A DNA stretch of 64,000 bases from Paenibacillus cymbidii (GTDB lineage Bacteria; Bacillota; Bacilli; Paenibacillales; NBRC-103111). The stretch spans positions 62,001 through 126,000 of the forward strand of contig NZ_SHLX01000010.1 in NCBI RefSeq assembly GCF_004764705.1, given 5' to 3'. Numbering within the stretch: position 1 is the first letter of the stretch; every line of letters begins with the position of its first letter. Both the position numbers and the translations under genes were made by a program. The notes under the pieces are model-generated. The model ran no database searches, was not told the DNA's origin, and saw only the letters and a program-made list of their open reading frames with translations. Of this stretch, positions 15,501-23,742 are shown piece by piece.

Positions 15501-16963
15501 TGGCAGGTGGAAATTGGAGCACGACGGATACCCCGGTATTGCCGGGGTTGTATATGAATTTTCAGGCGGCGGCGACGGCGGCTGTGGCGGCCGGTTCGCA
15601 AGGGATCGTCGCGGTGCCGGTGAAGGCGCATTGGGGGCCGATTCGTGCATTTGTCGAAATCGGCGGTGAGCCGGCGATCGCCGAACGGTTCGGCGGCGAG
15701 GATACGAACGGCGCCACCGCGTATGACACGCTGCGGCTCGCTTTGCTCGGCAAGCCGAAGTTGGTGCTCGCTTACCGGATCGCCGACGAGGACGCAGCCA
15801 AAGCGACGGCGACGCTGAAGGATTCGGCGGCGCTTGATGTGCTGAGGCTGACCGCGCTGTATGAAGGTGCGCGCGGCAACGACTTCAAGGCAACCGTGCA
15901 AGTCAATCCCGTCGACGCGCTCAAAAAGGATATCAAGCTTTACGAAGGCGCGAAGCTGCTGCGCACGTTTACGTTTACGAGCGGAACCGTGCAGGCGGCC
16001 GTCGACGCGGTCAATGGCGACGCCGGCAACAAGTGGGTGACGGCAGCCAAGCTGGCCAGCGGCAGCGGCACGCTGGCGAACGTATCGCTGGCGCCGCTGG
16101 CCGGCGGCAACTCGGGTATTGCCGGCATCGCCGGCGCCGACTATACCGGCGCGCTTGACGCGATGGAGACGCAGACGTTCCACGTCGTTGCGCTGGACGG
16201 CGTCACCGACCCGGCGATCCAGGCGGCCGTGGCGGCGTGGGTGTCGCGCGTGCGCGGCGAAGGCAAGGGAGTTATCGCCGTGCTCGGCGGTTCGTCCGCC
16301 GACGATACGGCATCCGATGCCGTCAGCAAGGCAGCGACGCGCAGCGCCGGCCTCAATCACGAAGGCGTCGTCAACGTCGGCGTCGGCGCGGTGCTCGGCG
16401 GCGTCAGCTACAGCTCGGCGCAAATCGCCGGTTATGTCGCCGGTCTGATTGCCGGGCAGCGGCTGAACGAGTCGACGACTTACGCGCCGTCGCCATTCAG
16501 CGATGTGACGCGGCGCTGGACGCGCAGCGAGCAGGAGCAGGCCGTGCGCAGCGGCGTTTTTCTGCTGGTGCATGACGGTCGTTTCGTCAAAGGGCTGCGA
16601 GGCATCAACACACTGACAGCGCTGCGCGAAGGTCAGAACGCGGCCTGGCGCAAAATCCGCACCGTCCGCGTCATGGATGCGATCAGCGGCGATCTGCTTC
16701 GCACGGCAGAAGACAGCTACATCGGCAAAGTGAACAACACCGATGTCGGCCGGCTGGCGCTGCTCGGCGCGGCCGAGCAGTACATGGCGTCGCTGGCGCA
16801 AGCCGGCGTCATCGAAGCGTCGGACTACGCGGTTGCACTCGATCCGGATTATTACGGCGAAACCGCCGTTCACACGCCGGAGCCGGACCAGGTGTATATT
16901 CGCTGGCAGGCGCGGCTTACCGACGTAATGGAACAAATTTTCGGCACATTCATCGTGAACTAA
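15500..16963 (+). CDS. xkdK: Contractile tail sheath protein
   Basis: 487 residues, as in PBSX XkdK. N-terminal VLPGLYMNFQ, central SGIAGIAGADYTGALDAMET and VIAVLGGSSA, and the conserved C-terminal sheath domain (RWTRSEQEQAVRSGVFLLVHDG, GINTLTALREGQNAAWRKIR, VNNTDVGRLALLGAAEQYM). The sheath surrounds the tube and contracts to drive it through the target envelope. Its presence shows that the particle is of myovirus/R-type, not the flexible F-type. Confidence 0.95.
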   Translation: MAGGNWSTTDTPVLPGLYMNFQAAATAAVAAGSQGIVAVPVKAHWGPIRAFVEIGGEPAIAERFGGEDTNGATAYDTLRLALLGKPKLVLAYRIADEDAAKATATLKDSAALDVLRLTALYEGARGNDFKATVQVNPVDALKKDIKLYEGAKLLRTFTFTSGTVQAAVDAVNGDAGNKWVTAAKLASGSGTLANVSLAPLAGGNSGIAGIAGADYTGALDAMETQTFHVVALDGVTDPAIQAAVAAWVSRVRGEGKGVIAVLGGSSADDTASDAVSKAATRSAGLNHEGVVNVGVGAVLGGVSYSSAQIAGYVAGLIAGQRLNESTTYAPSPFSDVTRRWTRSEQEQAVRSGVFLLVHDGRFVKGLRGINTLTALREGQNAAWRKIRTVRVMDAISGDLLRTAEDSYIGKVNNTDVGRLALLGAAEQYMASLAQAGVIEASDYAVALDPDYYGETAVHTPEPDQVYIRWQARLTDVMEQIFGTFIVN

Positions 16964-16978
16964 GGGAGGCAACCGACC

Positions 16979-17404
16979 ATGGCATTGGATGCGAGCAGAA
17001 TCATTAACGGGACGTATGGCAAGCTGTATATCGAAAGCAACTGGCAAACGAACATCAACCATCTCGAAGCGAACGTCGAAGTCGAAAAGAAGGAGCTCAA
17101 CCTCAGCGGCGACAATTGGGTGCGGCACAAGCTGGGCGCGTTCAAAGGAACGGGCACGATGAGCGGCTTCAAAGTGACGAGCGACATGATCAAGCTGGGT
17201 TTCACGCCGTTTACGATTTTCAGCCGGCTGGAAGATCCGGAATCGTTCGGCCACGAAACGATCGTGCTGAACAACGTCGTGCTCGACAAGCTGCAGCTCG
17301 CCAACTGGACGGCGAACGAAGAAGTGAAGGAAGAATGGACGTTTACCTTTGAAGGGTATTCGCTGAAAGATCCGATTACCGCATCGGGGACCGTAACGGC
17401 GTAA
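16979..17404 (+). CDS. xkdM: Tail tube protein (XkdM type)
   Basis: 141 residues; GGGAGG upstream. Matches the XkdM/DUF2001 inner tube family: IINGTYGKLYIESNWQTNIN at the start, KKELNLSGDNWVRHKLGAFK, and EEWTFTFEGYSLKDPI. Forms the hexameric tube inside the sheath. Directly follows the sheath gene in the usual order. Confidence 0.94.
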   Translation: MALDASRIINGTYGKLYIESNWQTNINHLEANVEVEKKELNLSGDNWVRHKLGAFKGTGTMSGFKVTSDMIKLGFTPFTIFSRLEDPESFGHETIVLNNVVLDKLQLANWTANEEVKEEWTFTFEGYSLKDPITASGTVTA

Positions 17405-17506
17405 CAAGCCGATGCGAACGCGACTGCCGCTGCCGCAAGCCGGAACAAGTTCGCGTCCGGCTCGGCGGCGGCGCCATAACGAACAGCCGAAGGAGAAGTG
17501 AGAACG

Positions 17507-17911
17507 ATGAATATGCAAGCCATGACCGAAGAACAAGCGCTGCAGCGCCTGCTTGATGCCGACGCGTTGCCGGAGCGGACCGTGCTGCTGGAGCGGTTCG
17601 GCGTCGCCGTCAAATTGCGGGGACTCACCGGCAAACAAGTGTACGGCATTCGCGAGCGCTGCACGGAACGCCGCGAGAAGCGCGGGCAAACGACGGAGCG
17701 GCTCGACGAGGAGCAATTCAACACCGCCTTGATCGGGGCGGCGACCGTCAGCCCGAATTGGGGCGATGCCAAGCTGCTCGCCAAGTACAATGCCAGCGGC
17801 GCCGAAGAAGTGATCAAACGCCTGCTGCTCGCCGGCGAATTGTCGGCGCTTGGCGATGTCGTGCTCGATCTGAGCGGCTTCAACACCGAGCTGCAAGACA
17901 TAAAAAACTGA
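17507..17911 (+). CDS. xkdN: Tail assembly chaperone, zero-frame product (XkdN type)
   Basis: 134 residues from ATG 17507 (GAAGGAG about 10 bp upstream; a GTG three codons earlier is too close). XkdN-like sequence includes RLLDADALPERTVLLERFGV, LRGLTGKQVYGIRERCT and ALIGAATVSPNWGDAKLLAK. Such proteins coat the tape measure during tail assembly. The last codons ATA AAA AAC TGA contain a perfect heptamer for -1 slippage, and the -1 frame stays open for 62 more codons. The chaperone is thus probably made in short and extended forms, as G and GT in lambda. Confidence 0.9.
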   Translation: MNMQAMTEEQALQRLLDADALPERTVLLERFGVAVKLRGLTGKQVYGIRERCTERREKRGQTTERLDEEQFNTALIGAATVSPNWGDAKLLAKYNASGAEEVIKRLLLAGELSALGDVVLDLSGFNTELQDIKN

Positions 17912-18096
17912 TCGTGTCCGGGGGGCTGGCCGGCATGCTGCACGCCGCCTGGGTGAGGCACCACCTGCGCCCCGGACAATTGTGGTCGCTGCCGCGCGGC
18001 GAGCAGCTGTTCCTTTTTGCCAGCCTGGAGCTGGAACTGGAAGCCGAGCGGGAGCGGATGCAGAAAGGAGGGAGGGCACATGGCCGATCCCATTGA
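17902..18096 (+). other. Programmed -1 frameshift site and chaperone extension
   Basis: A AAA AAC at 17902-17908 is immediately followed by the zero-frame stop. Slippage continues at CTG 17908 and adds LIVSGGLAGMLHAAWVRHHL onward to the stop at 18096, giving a product of about 196 residues. The extension resembles the T-domain equivalents that bind tape measures. Its end overlaps the start of the tape measure gene by 17 bp. A G-rich stretch (CCGGGGGGCTGGCCGG) begins 8 nt downstream and could form the stimulatory structure. Confidence 0.78.
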
Positions 18097-19666
18097 TGCG
18101 GTGATCCCGGCGGGTGGGCTGGCGAATGCCCAGCGGTCGCTGAGTACGCTCGATCGGATGTTGGAGCAAAACGGCAAGCGGATGGAGAAGCTGGGTTATA
18201 CACAGATCAATCCCGTGGCCCGTGCGGTCGACAGGCTGACGGTAGCGGACGATCGTTTGAACCGAATGACGACGAAGCTGTCGGTTGCGCTCGGCGACCA
18301 GACGAAGCAGTTCCACGAATGGGGAGAAGCGGCGAAACAGGCGCAGAGTGCCATTTCCGGCATTTCAGCCGTCCAGTCGAAAGGAAATGCGTTCCCGGCG
18401 TCGGGTGCGGCCGTGGCCGCCTCCAAGCCGGAGACCAAATGGTGGGGAGATGCGGTGAATGCGCTGGCCGGCTTCTCCGTCGATTTGGGCAAAGACATGC
18501 TCATGGACGAGTTTAAAGATATTTTCAACGGAAAAAGCCGCCACTGGTCGAGCGGGAAAAGCGCGAACACGGGCCCAAACCCCGGCCCAAACCCGGGGCC
18601 AAACCCGGGGCCAAACCCTGGGCCAAACCCAGGGCCAAACCCAGGGCCAAACCCAGGGCCAAACCCGGGCCCAAACCCAGGGCCAAACCCCGGGCCAAAC
18701 CCCGGGCCAAACCCAGGCCCAAACCAAGGCGCGAACACAGGTACTGGAGCCGGTGGCACATCCCGGTCGTCTGCGGGAAGAACGAAGCGGTCTGCCGTCG
18801 ATCCTTATCTTGAAAAAATGAAGACAGCGGGCAGAATGCGATTTCCGGACAGTAAGCTTCCGGACGCTTTTGCCGAAAAATTGAGAGGCTTCGACAGAAT
18901 TGATCCGACGATCGAAAATCCGATCCGCGGGACTTCTGCTGGAACGCAAACCGGAACACAAGCCGGGACGCAGACACTCAGCCGGGTCGCGACGAAAGCG
19001 GCCAAGACCGCCAATCTGTCACGCGCCGGCAAGTTTATGACCGGCATGAAGATGACGGGTAAAATTCTCGGCAAAGGAGCGTTGCCGCTAGCCATCGGCA
19101 CCGAGTTGATTGACATCGCTCAAGCGGAGGACAAGAAGACGGCGGTGATCAAATCCGCTGCCGGATTGACCGGGGGGGCGATCGGCGGCGCCGTTATGGG
19201 AGCCGCGATCGGCTCTGTTGTTCCCGTTGTCGGCACAGCGATCGGCGGATTGATCGGCGGGGCGCTTGGCTATTTTGGAGGGAAGAAGGCGGCAAGCGTG
19301 GCGCTAGGCGAGAAGTCGAAACCGGCAACGCCGCAGACGGCATTGCCGGCATTGCCAACGTCGGCTGCTTCGCCGGACATCTCCGGTTCGATCTTGTTGT
19401 TCTCCGACGCCCTGGATTCGGTAAGCGTGAAGCTGGACAAGTTGGCAACGCAGCTGAACGCCGGCGATCGTCCGGTTGGAGCCGGACTATCGCAGCTTCC
19501 CGGCGCCGCGGTTCCATGGAAACCGGCACAAGTGGACATTCAAGTTCCCACGACCGTGAAAGTGGATTGGCAAGGACCTTCCCTCGATTTTGAAGAGATC
19601 GCGCGTCAGGTCGTCTCGCTGATCGTCGGCAACATGCGACATGCGTACGAGAACAGGAGCGTGTGA
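18080..19666 (+). CDS. Short tail tape measure protein with GPNP repeat
   Basis: 528 residues from ATG 18080 behind AAAGGAGGGAGG. The position between chaperone and LysM baseplate gene, and the Ala/Gly-rich hydrophobic segment (AIGGAVMGAAIGSVVPVVGT) near 375-415, identify it as the tape measure. It is far shorter than the more than 1,300 residues of PBSX XkdO; a short ruler implies a short tail. Residues about 165-220 are 12 perfect Asn-Pro-Gly-Pro units plus a degenerate one, an unusual rigid spacer. The C-terminal about 100 residues (FSDALDSVSVKLDKLATQLN) probably meet the hub. Confidence 0.8.
   Translation: MADPIDAVIPAGGLANAQRSLSTLDRMLEQNGKRMEKLGYTQINPVARAVDRLTVADDRLNRMTTKLSVALGDQTKQFHEWGEAAKQAQSAISGISAVQSKGNAFPASGAAVAASKPETKWWGDAVNALAGFSVDLGKDMLMDEFKDIFNGKSRHWSSGKSANTGPNPGPNPGPNPGPNPGPNPGPNPGPNPGPNPGPNPGPNPGPNPGPNPGPNQGANTGTGAGGTSRSSAGRTKRSAVDPYLEKMKTAGRMRFPDSKLPDAFAEKLRGFDRIDPTIENPIRGTSAGTQTGTQAGTQTLSRVATKAAKTANLSRAGKFMTGMKMTGKILGKGALPLAIGTELIDIAQAEDKKTAVIKSAAGLTGGAIGGAVMGAAIGSVVPVVGTAIGGLIGGALGYFGGKKAASVALGEKSKPATPQTALPALPTSAASPDISGSILLFSDALDSVSVKLDKLATQLNAGDRPVGAGLSQLPGAAVPWKPAQVDIQVPTTVKVDWQGPSLDFEEIARQVVSLIVGNMRHAYENRSV
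18578..18733 (+). repeat. 12-bp tandem repeat encoding Asn-Pro-Gly-Pro
   Basis: Thirteen 12-bp units (consensus AACCCAGGGCCA with synonymous third-position changes). Being a multiple of three it can expand or shrink without breaking the tape measure frame. The opposite strand is also open here, which creates a spurious frame. Confidence 0.92.
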
Positions 19667-20376
19667 ATGCGATGGACATCGTCTTGGAGGATTTGAACGA
19701 TGCGGGCAAACGGCTAGTGCTCCCGGTCAATCCGGAAGAAATTTCCGTCCGCAGGGAGAAGCAGGTGGAAACCGTAACGATTCTCAACCTGGGAGAGGTC
19801 GATTTTGGCATTGGCGAAAGGGTGAAGGAAATCGGGATTTCCTCCTTTTTCCCTTCCCGCTACGATTCCCGTTATTGCCGCTACGAGCCGTTGCCGAAGC
19901 CGCAAGTCGCCATGGACTTGCTGAACGACTGGAAGGCGAGCCGGCAGCCGCTCCGGCTGATGATTACGGGGCAACGTTCCGATCTGACGAACATGCCGGC
20001 AGACGACGAGCTCTATATCGACATCAACGTGCTGGTCCTGCTGACCGTGCACAACAGCACCATTCGCGGCGGTGAGCCGGGGGATTTGTATTACGAGCTG
20101 ACTTGCCGCACATGGCGGGAAATTGGCGTGCGCACGACGGCGGACGCGGATGCCGGAGCGGCAGTCGATTCGCCGTCGGCGCTGCGGCCGCGGACAGATA
20201 CGAATCCGGTGCCGAAGCTGTATGCGGTGAAGCCCGGAGATTCATTATGGCAAATTGCCAAAAAGGAGCTCGGCGACGGCTCCCGTTATCGTGAATTGTA
20301 TGAATTGAATCGCACTGTAATCGGCGCTGATCCGAATGTCATCGTCCCCGGTCAGGAACTGGTGATGCCGGTATGA
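19663..20376 (+). CDS. xkdP: LysM-domain baseplate/tail protein (XkdP type)
   Basis: 237 residues (PBSX XkdP 235). The N-terminal 150 residues are the XkdP core (VLPVNPEEISVRREKQVETV, GDLYYELTCRTWREIGV). The C-terminal LysM (about 183-235, YAVKPGDSLWQIAKKELGDG) binds peptidoglycan and probably holds the baseplate end on the wall or within the hub complex. GTG 19663 is taken as start, overlapping the tape measure stop; ATG 19672 is the alternative. Confidence 0.92.
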   Translation: MNAMDIVLEDLNDAGKRLVLPVNPEEISVRREKQVETVTILNLGEVDFGIGERVKEIGISSFFPSRYDSRYCRYEPLPKPQVAMDLLNDWKASRQPLRLMITGQRSDLTNMPADDELYIDINVLVLLTVHNSTIRGGEPGDLYYELTCRTWREIGVRTTADADAGAAVDSPSALRPRTDTNPVPKLYAVKPGDSLWQIAKKELGDGSRYRELYELNRTVIGADPNVIVPGQELVMPV

Positions 20377-21371
20377 CGATACTTGCTTTCGGCAATAGTT
20401 ACGAAGTCGTGCTGCAGAATCGTTATTTTTTACGCGAGTTGATTCAACAATTGACGCTGGAGGAGTCGCTGGAAGAAGTCGCCTATCGGGCGACCATCAT
20501 ACTAGCCGCGTCCGATCAGTTGCCCGAAGTTGCGCCAGGCCAGGAAATTCGCGTGTCGGGTATCCCGTTTGGCGGCAGCGTATGGACCTATTTGCTGGAA
20601 CCCGGCGTCGTCTGGAAAAGTTCGCAGGCGCATGAAGGCGCGGGCAATCTGGAAATCACCGCCTATGACCGGGCGATCTATTTGGCCAAATCGGAAGACG
20701 AATACTTGATGCCGGCCGGCCAAACGGCGACGCAGCGGCTGAAACGGTATGCGGCGGACTGGGGGGTGGCGCTTGGCAGCGTTGCCGAAACGAATGTTCA
20801 GCTGTCCAAGGCAATCTATCGCTCCCAGCCGCTGTACCGGATGATTGCCGCGGATTTGCGCGAAACGGCGATGAAGGGCGGCGGGCTGTTCCGGGTGCGT
20901 ATGACGCCGGCCGGTTTGGAGCTTGTGCGGATCGGCGGCAATGCCGTCGTCTGGATGCTGGAGAGCGAACGCAATCTGGAATCGGTTCAGCATGAGAAGA
21001 CATTGGAAGGCACCGTCACGCAAGTGAAAGTGCTCGGGCTGCAGCGAAACGACGACGAGCTGTCTCCGGTCCTGGCGATTGAAAAAGGGGACGTCGCCGC
21101 TTACGGCACGCTGCAGCAGGTGCTTCAGGCAGAAAAAGACGCGTCGGCCGACGAATCGATTCGCATCGCCCGCCAACTGATCGGGGGCTACAAGGAATCG
21201 ATGCTTGTCAAAGCGGTCGATATCAATACGATCCGCGCGGGAGATGCGGTGTCCGTGAATGGGAACGTTCGGATCGTCGTTTCGGTTCGCCACGAGCTCG
21301 GGAATCCCGGGCATATGACGCTGGAGTTGGCCGGCGAGGACGAAGTAAGGAGGAATTACTTTTATGGATAA
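20373..21371 (+). CDS. xkdQ: Baseplate hub protein (XkdQ type)
   Basis: 332 residues (PBSX XkdQ about 325). The fold belongs to the gp27/late-control hub family: FGGSVWTYLLEPGVVWKSSQ, NLEITAYDRAIYLAKSEDEY, ILAASDQLPEVAPGQEIRVS and a C-terminal RAGDAVSVNGNVRIVV barrel. The start ATGA overlaps the XkdP stop, so translation is coupled. It forms the central trimer through which the tube passes. Confidence 0.92.
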   Translation: MTILAFGNSYEVVLQNRYFLRELIQQLTLEESLEEVAYRATIILAASDQLPEVAPGQEIRVSGIPFGGSVWTYLLEPGVVWKSSQAHEGAGNLEITAYDRAIYLAKSEDEYLMPAGQTATQRLKRYAADWGVALGSVAETNVQLSKAIYRSQPLYRMIAADLRETAMKGGGLFRVRMTPAGLELVRIGGNAVVWMLESERNLESVQHEKTLEGTVTQVKVLGLQRNDDELSPVLAIEKGDVAAYGTLQQVLQAEKDASADESIRIARQLIGGYKESMLVKAVDINTIRAGDAVSVNGNVRIVVSVRHELGNPGHMTLELAGEDEVRRNYFYG

Positions 21372-21783
21372 TCCATACCGCGAGCTTGCAACACTTGTGG
21401 CGAAACAGGCGGACGGCAGCGCGGAGCGAATGTTGGCGGGCGCGGCTTTCGAGCTGGGCACCATGACAGCGACGGGGGTGAAGCTCGATTCGTTCAAGCA
21501 TGAGCTGCGGGATTGTTTTTATGCGGACTATCCCTCGCGCGTTCATCTGCCGGCCTATGAAGCCATCGGGCGCACGACGGTTCCCGTTGACGCCGACGGC
21601 GTACCCGAACCGGATGCGGCTTCCTCCGAGCGGACATTGTTTTCGTTCGAAACGCGCGAGATCGCGGATGTGCGCTGCGAGCTGCGGCAAGGACTGCAGC
21701 CGGGGGATCGTGTACTATGCGCGCCGCTGAATGGCGGTCATGACGTTGTTGTGCTGTGCAAGGTGGTGTCCGGACATGCCTAA
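21364..21783 (+). CDS. xkdR: Small baseplate protein (XkdR, DUF2577)
   Basis: 139 residues from ATG 21364, overlapping the hub gene by 8 bp. The N-terminal helix (NPYRELATLVAKQADG) and C-terminal QPGDRVLCAPLNGGHDVVV fit DUF2577/XkdR; it is longer than the 87-residue PBSX protein because of a central insertion (about 50-100). Probably an OB-like baseplate component beside the hub. Confidence 0.82.
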   Translation: MDNPYRELATLVAKQADGSAERMLAGAAFELGTMTATGVKLDSFKHELRDCFYADYPSRVHLPAYEAIGRTTVPVDADGVPEPDAASSERTLFSFETREIADVRCELRQGLQPGDRVLCAPLNGGHDVVVLCKVVSGHA

Positions 21784-22228
21784 TTTGTTTCCGGAATACG
21801 TTCTTGGCGAGAGCGCGATTGGCGTTGCTGCCGGGGGGGCCGGTCCTGTTTTCGGAAAAAGCTGGCGGTTTGATTTTGACGCGGGGGAGTTTGTGACGTC
21901 GGCTTCGGGGCAAGTCGCCGAAACGAGCGGCGTCGACGCCTGGCTGGAGTGGTGCCGCAAGGCGCTTGCGACCGAACGGTATCGTTCGCTCGTCTACGGA
22001 CGCAGCTACGGTTCGGAGTTCGAGGCGCTGATCGCGCGCCACCTGCCCCGTGCCGCCAATTTCAGCGAAATCAAACGGATCGCGTCGGAAACGCTGCTTG
22101 CCGATCGGCGGACGGCCAAGGTAGATTCGTTTGCTTTTCGAGTGGAGGGCGATGCTTGTTATTTCACATGCAAAGTCGAAAACGTCCGCGGCGCCGGCGG
22201 AACGGTTGCGGGAAAGGTGGCGTTGTAG
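21776..22228 (+). CDS. xkdS: Baseplate wedge-initiator protein (XkdS, DUF2634)
   Basis: 150 residues from ATG 21776, overlapping the XkdR end by 8 bp; a longer frame from 21731 lies inside XkdR. Motifs are KSWRFDFDAGEFV, ERYRSLVYGRSYGSEFEALI and RVEGDACYFTCKVENVRGAG, as in DUF2634/gp25-like proteins that start sheath polymerisation at the baseplate. Confidence 0.88.
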   Translation: MPNLFPEYVLGESAIGVAAGGAGPVFGKSWRFDFDAGEFVTSASGQVAETSGVDAWLEWCRKALATERYRSLVYGRSYGSEFEALIARHLPRAANFSEIKRIASETLLADRRTAKVDSFAFRVEGDACYFTCKVENVRGAGGTVAGKVAL

Positions 22229-23320
22229 ATGGCCGTGTTGCCAGAATATTTGAAGGAACAGACGGAAACCGCGATCCGGCAGCGGATGCTTGGCAGCTTG
22301 CCGGCCGATCTGGACAAGACCGAGGGCAGCTACATTTGGGACTCGCTGTCGCCGGCCGCAATCGAGCTGGCGCTGGCAGCGATATGGGGGCGGGAGGTGC
22401 TCAGGCGCGGTTTTGCCGGCACGACGTTCGGCGGTTACCTCGACCTTCGCTGCGAAGAGCATGGACTGACGCGCAAGGCGGCGGAAAAAGCGGCAGGCAC
22501 CGTACGCTTCGCCGGCACGGTTGGGACTGTCGCGGCGGCGGGCACGAGGGTGGCGACGGCGGCCGATCCGGTAACCGGCGCTTCGTCGCTGGAGTTCGTG
22601 ACGCTGGAGGAAGCGACGATCGGCGAGTCGGGGACGGCCGAAGCGGCAGCGGAGGCGCTCGTAGCCGGCAAAACCGGCAATGTGGCCGCCGGCGCAATCA
22701 CGCTGCTGCTGACGCCAATTGCAGGCATCACCTCGGTCGTCAACCCGGCTGCCATGAGCGGCGGGCTTGACGTTGAAGCCGACGGCGACTTGCTGGTACG
22801 GTATTACGCCAAGGTGCGCAACCCGTCCGCCGGCGGAAACGCCGCCGACTATGTGAACTGGGCCTTGTCCGTGCCCGGCGTCGGCGGCGCCAAAACGTAC
22901 CCGCTCTGGGACGGCAACGGCACGGTCAAAGTGGTCGTCGTCGACGTCGACAAGCAGCCGGCTTCCTCGGGGCTGGTTGCCGAAACGGCCGCTTATATCG
23001 AAACGATGCGCCCCGTCGGCGCCGATGTAACGGTCGTTTCTGCCGCCGCTGTAGCCATCGATATTGCCGCCGCCATCACGCCGGCTGCCGGGTACACGTT
23101 GCAGCAAATTACCGACGCGTTACGCGAAGCGGTCGTTGCCCATTTTCGCCAGATTGCGTTTGCCGTCACGAGTGTCTCCATCGCCAAAATCGGCGCCCTG
23201 CTGATCGCAACGCCGGGCGTGCTCGATTACGAGGATTTGACGCTGAACGGCGGTACGGGCAACGTCGACCTGGGGGATAACGACATTCCGGTCGCCGAGG
23301 ACATCGCGCTGGAGGTGTGA
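22229..23320 (+). CDS. xkdT: Baseplate J-like wedge protein (XkdT type)
   Basis: 363 residues (PBSX XkdT 348). Begins VLPEYLKEQTETAIRQRML and LDKTEGSYIWDSLSPAAIEL; the core NAADYVNWALSVPGVGGAKT and NGTVKVVVVDVD are hallmarks of baseplate J/gp6-like proteins. Starts directly after the XkdS stop. Forms the wedge ring that opens at contraction. Confidence 0.94.
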   Translation: MAVLPEYLKEQTETAIRQRMLGSLPADLDKTEGSYIWDSLSPAAIELALAAIWGREVLRRGFAGTTFGGYLDLRCEEHGLTRKAAEKAAGTVRFAGTVGTVAAAGTRVATAADPVTGASSLEFVTLEEATIGESGTAEAAAEALVAGKTGNVAAGAITLLLTPIAGITSVVNPAAMSGGLDVEADGDLLVRYYAKVRNPSAGGNAADYVNWALSVPGVGGAKTYPLWDGNGTVKVVVVDVDKQPASSGLVAETAAYIETMRPVGADVTVVSAAAVAIDIAAAITPAAGYTLQQITDALREAVVAHFRQIAFAVTSVSIAKIGALLIATPGVLDYEDLTLNGGTGNVDLGDNDIPVAEDIALEV

Positions 23321-23322
23321 CG

Positions 23323-23736
23323 ATGGGTTATCCGGAGAGCGTGGATCGTTTCGGCGTCAAGCTGAACAAGAAGCTGGACGGCGGCAGCTACCAGGTGGAG
23401 GAAGCGCTGCCGATCGTGGACGGCAAGTTCGAAGGGCTGCTGGCGCACGACAATATCACCGCTGGCAGCGTGCGGGTGTATACGGGGCCGGCATATTCCG
23501 GCGAGCCGGTGGCGACGTTTGTTGTGTCGACGCCGGGCGACGCGCCATGGCGGCGGATAATTCGCGTGTATGCCGGCGTCGGCACGGTGTATGTGTCGTA
23601 CTCAACGCCCGGGGATACCGTCGAAGCCGACGATATCAATGCGCTGCAAGCGGCTGTCACGGCGACACAGGAAGAATTGGAGCGCTACAAGGCGGTTGAG
23701 GATGTGGATGGCGGAGCATTTTATGAAGGGGAGTGA
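23323..23736 (+). CDS. Unknown structural protein between wedge and fibre genes
   Basis: 137 residues from ATG 23323 (GGAGGTG 5 bp upstream; the wedge stop overlaps the ribosome site). Sequence such as MGYPESVDRFGVKLNKKLDG and EALPIVDGKFEGLLAHDNIT, then a beta-rich middle (VRVYTGPAYSGEP, TVYVSYSTPGD) and a C-terminal helix, suggests a small fibre or adaptor protein. Position suggests it joins baseplate and fibre. No family name is certain. Confidence 0.75.
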   Translation: MGYPESVDRFGVKLNKKLDGGSYQVEEALPIVDGKFEGLLAHDNITAGSVRVYTGPAYSGEPVATFVVSTPGDAPWRRIIRVYAGVGTVYVSYSTPGDTVEADDINALQAAVTATQEELERYKAVEDVDGGAFYEGE

Positions 23737-23742
23737 GGGCGG

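Noticed and set aside
15434..18316. 960-codon minus-strand frame opposite the sheath region
   Set aside because: High-GC shadow: Arg/His-rich composition, no ribosome site, and the plus-strand sheath, tube and chaperone genes are clear.
18196..18759. Minus-strand FGPG-repeat protein
   Set aside because: Reverse reading of the Asn-Pro-Gly-Pro array within the tape measure gene; no start signals.
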